From the NCBI GenBank assembly GCA_021740385.1, contig JAIOZY010000022.1:1-64000 (forward strand): 64,000 nucleotides of DNA, given 5' to 3'. This stretch comes from Prolixibacteraceae bacterium (GTDB taxonomy: Bacteria > Bacteroidota > Bacteroidia > Bacteroidales > Prolixibacteraceae). The notes beneath the pieces were generated by a model that ran no database searches, had not been told where the DNA came from, and was given only the letters and a program-made list of their open reading frames with translations. The translations under genes were made by a program, and so were the position numbers. This document shows positions 63,124 through 64,000 of the stretch, in pieces; the first letter of the stretch is position 1; each line of letters begins with the position of its first letter.

Positions 63124-64000
63124 ATGCTCGAAAACTGGAAAGAAGAAATTTTTACTGCGTGCACCAACAGTCAAACAATGGCCATAGCTCTTTTCGATAA
63201 AAGTGGCAAACAACTGTATTGCAACAGCGTTATGCGTAAACTCACACAGGGAAAGGCCGGTGACTTTTTTCTAAACCCAACCATCGAAAAGCTACTCGAA
63301 AAAACAAAAACGAACCCTTTTCACGGGGTAATCACTTTTGCAAACGAATCGGCCGAAAACTACTCACTTGAAGGCATGGCTGTTCAGAAAAATAACGAGT
63401 TACTGGTTACCGGTGAGGTAAACGTGGCCCAGCTTGTAAAACAAAACGTGAGCATGACCCTGCTAAACCAGCAAATTAACAACCTGCAACGCCAACTGAT
63501 AAAGGAGAAAAAAATGCTTCAGCTTGCAAACAAAAAACTTGAAAAACTGAACGAGGAAAAAAACCTTTTCCTCGGTGCCGCAGCTCACGACCTGCGAAAC
63601 CCGGTGGGCGTTTGTTATGCTTATGCCGATTTGATGATCGAAAATTTTGACGAACTGACATCGGAAGAAATGCATAAATACGTTGCCTTAATTAGGGACA
63701 ACGCGCAGGATACCCTCGCGCTTTTAAATGAACTACTCGATATTTCGGCCATCGAATCGGGGAAAACCGAACTGAAAAAAGAAAAAGTATTCTACGATGA
63801 ATGGGTAAAATACATTGTTGAAACGAACCGCGTTTTTGCCGAAAAGAAACAAATTGAGCTCAAATTCTTCAGCCAGGCTCAAAACATTTCAATTGAAATT
63901 GATAAGATTAAAATTAAACAAGCGCTTGAAAACCTCATCAGCAATGCTATAAAATACTCACAGTCCAACACAACCATTAAGGTTGAAATCCTACGGGAAA
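63124..64000 (+). CDS. Sensor histidine kinase (cut by window edge)
   Basis: From ATG 63124, 292 residues are visible. The N-terminal part (about 1-100) looks like a PAS-type sensor (ALFDKSGKQLYCNSVM), then a coiled coil (about 115-148) and the H box AAHDLRNPVG (His155) of HisKA. The N box (ENLISNAIKYS, about 270) starts the ATPase domain, and the remainder lies off the window. No membrane helix is seen, so it is cytoplasmic. Cotranscription with the B12 module suggests that module is its input. Confidence 0.92.
   Translation, partial: MLENWKEEIFTACTNSQTMAIALFDKSGKQLYCNSVMRKLTQGKAGDFFLNPTIEKLLEKTKTNPFHGVITFANESAENYSLEGMAVQKNNELLVTGEVNVAQLVKQNVSMTLLNQQINNLQRQLIKEKKMLQLANKKLEKLNEEKNLFLGAAAHDLRNPVGVCYAYADLMIENFDELTSEEMHKYVALIRDNAQDTLALLNELLDISAIESGKTELKKEKVFYDEWVKYIVETNRVFAEKKQIELKFFSQAQNISIEIDKIKIKQALENLISNAIKYSQSNTTIKVEILRE

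Overview
The window looks like a chromosomal segment of a free-living, probably gliding or particle-degrading member of the Bacteroidota, most like Marinilabiliales/Prolixibacteraceae (inference from gene content, not a search). The signs are type 9 secretion (T9SS) sorting domains, Bacteroidota-type lipoproteins with acidic residues after the lipobox Cys, TAnnTTTG promoter boxes, the rpmB-rpmG-DUF4295-ftsY-rimO gene order, Fibrobacter succinogenes major paralogous (FISUMP, TIGR02145) domain proteins, and Tat-exported Gfo/Idh/MocA oxidoreductases next to a DUF1080 protein. I see no rRNA, tRNA or CRISPR array.

Layout. 0-3.7 kb: N-terminal end of an IS630-like transposase, a stand-alone E2-type acyltransferase domain, a TrmO-like tRNA methyltransferase and three envelope proteins, one a lipoprotein with HExxH. 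3.7-9.6 kb: a same-strand cluster of two alpha/beta hydrolases, a DUF6064 membrane protein, a lipoprotein and a pair of paralogous integral membrane proteins. 9.7-12.9 kb: a beta-lactamase-fold serine hydrolase, a von Willebrand A surface lipoprotein and a small lipoprotein. 12.9-18.5 kb: a LysM/periplasmic-binding protein, an ECF sigma / membrane anti-sigma / Spy-like trio, and hisS. 18.9-25.5 kb: a complete tripartite RND efflux operon with its TetR regulator and a small PG0541-type partner. 25.9-29.9 kb: asnB, a short-chain dehydrogenase, a curious hairpin element with two overlapping mini-ORFs, and an outer-membrane protein.

30.2-42.5 kb is the most unusual part: a single-strand array of seven FISUMP paralogues (one broken) interleaved with five copies of a T9SS-sorted protein in three states (two intact, two with the same internal deletion, one lacking its N-terminus). 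Palindromic REP-like elements and a REPIN-like doublet fill the spacers. A copied 3' end of the flanking Gfo/Idh gene sits in the middle of the array beside a copy of the array's left flank, which marks a tandem-duplication junction.

42.8-50.2 kb: Gfo/Idh oxidoreductase, GH42 beta-galactosidase, DUF2892 protein, malic enzyme, a cysteine-cluster protein and a GNAT acetyltransferase. 50.3-53.8 kb: rimO, ftsY, DUF4295, rpmG, rpmB on the minus strand. 53.9-60.4 kb: CPBP protease, DUF819 permease, a 24-unit hexanucleotide repeat, then a DUF1080 plus two Gfo/Idh genes that fit oxidation-first (3-keto) glycoside cleavage. 60.5-64 kb: lipoprotein, DUF308 membrane protein, then an operon joining a CarH-like B12-binding module (Wx9EH and ExHxxG) without a DNA-binding domain, an unknown protein and a histidine kinase cut by the window edge. 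That last operon is a candidate cobalamin-based light sensor feeding a phosphorelay.
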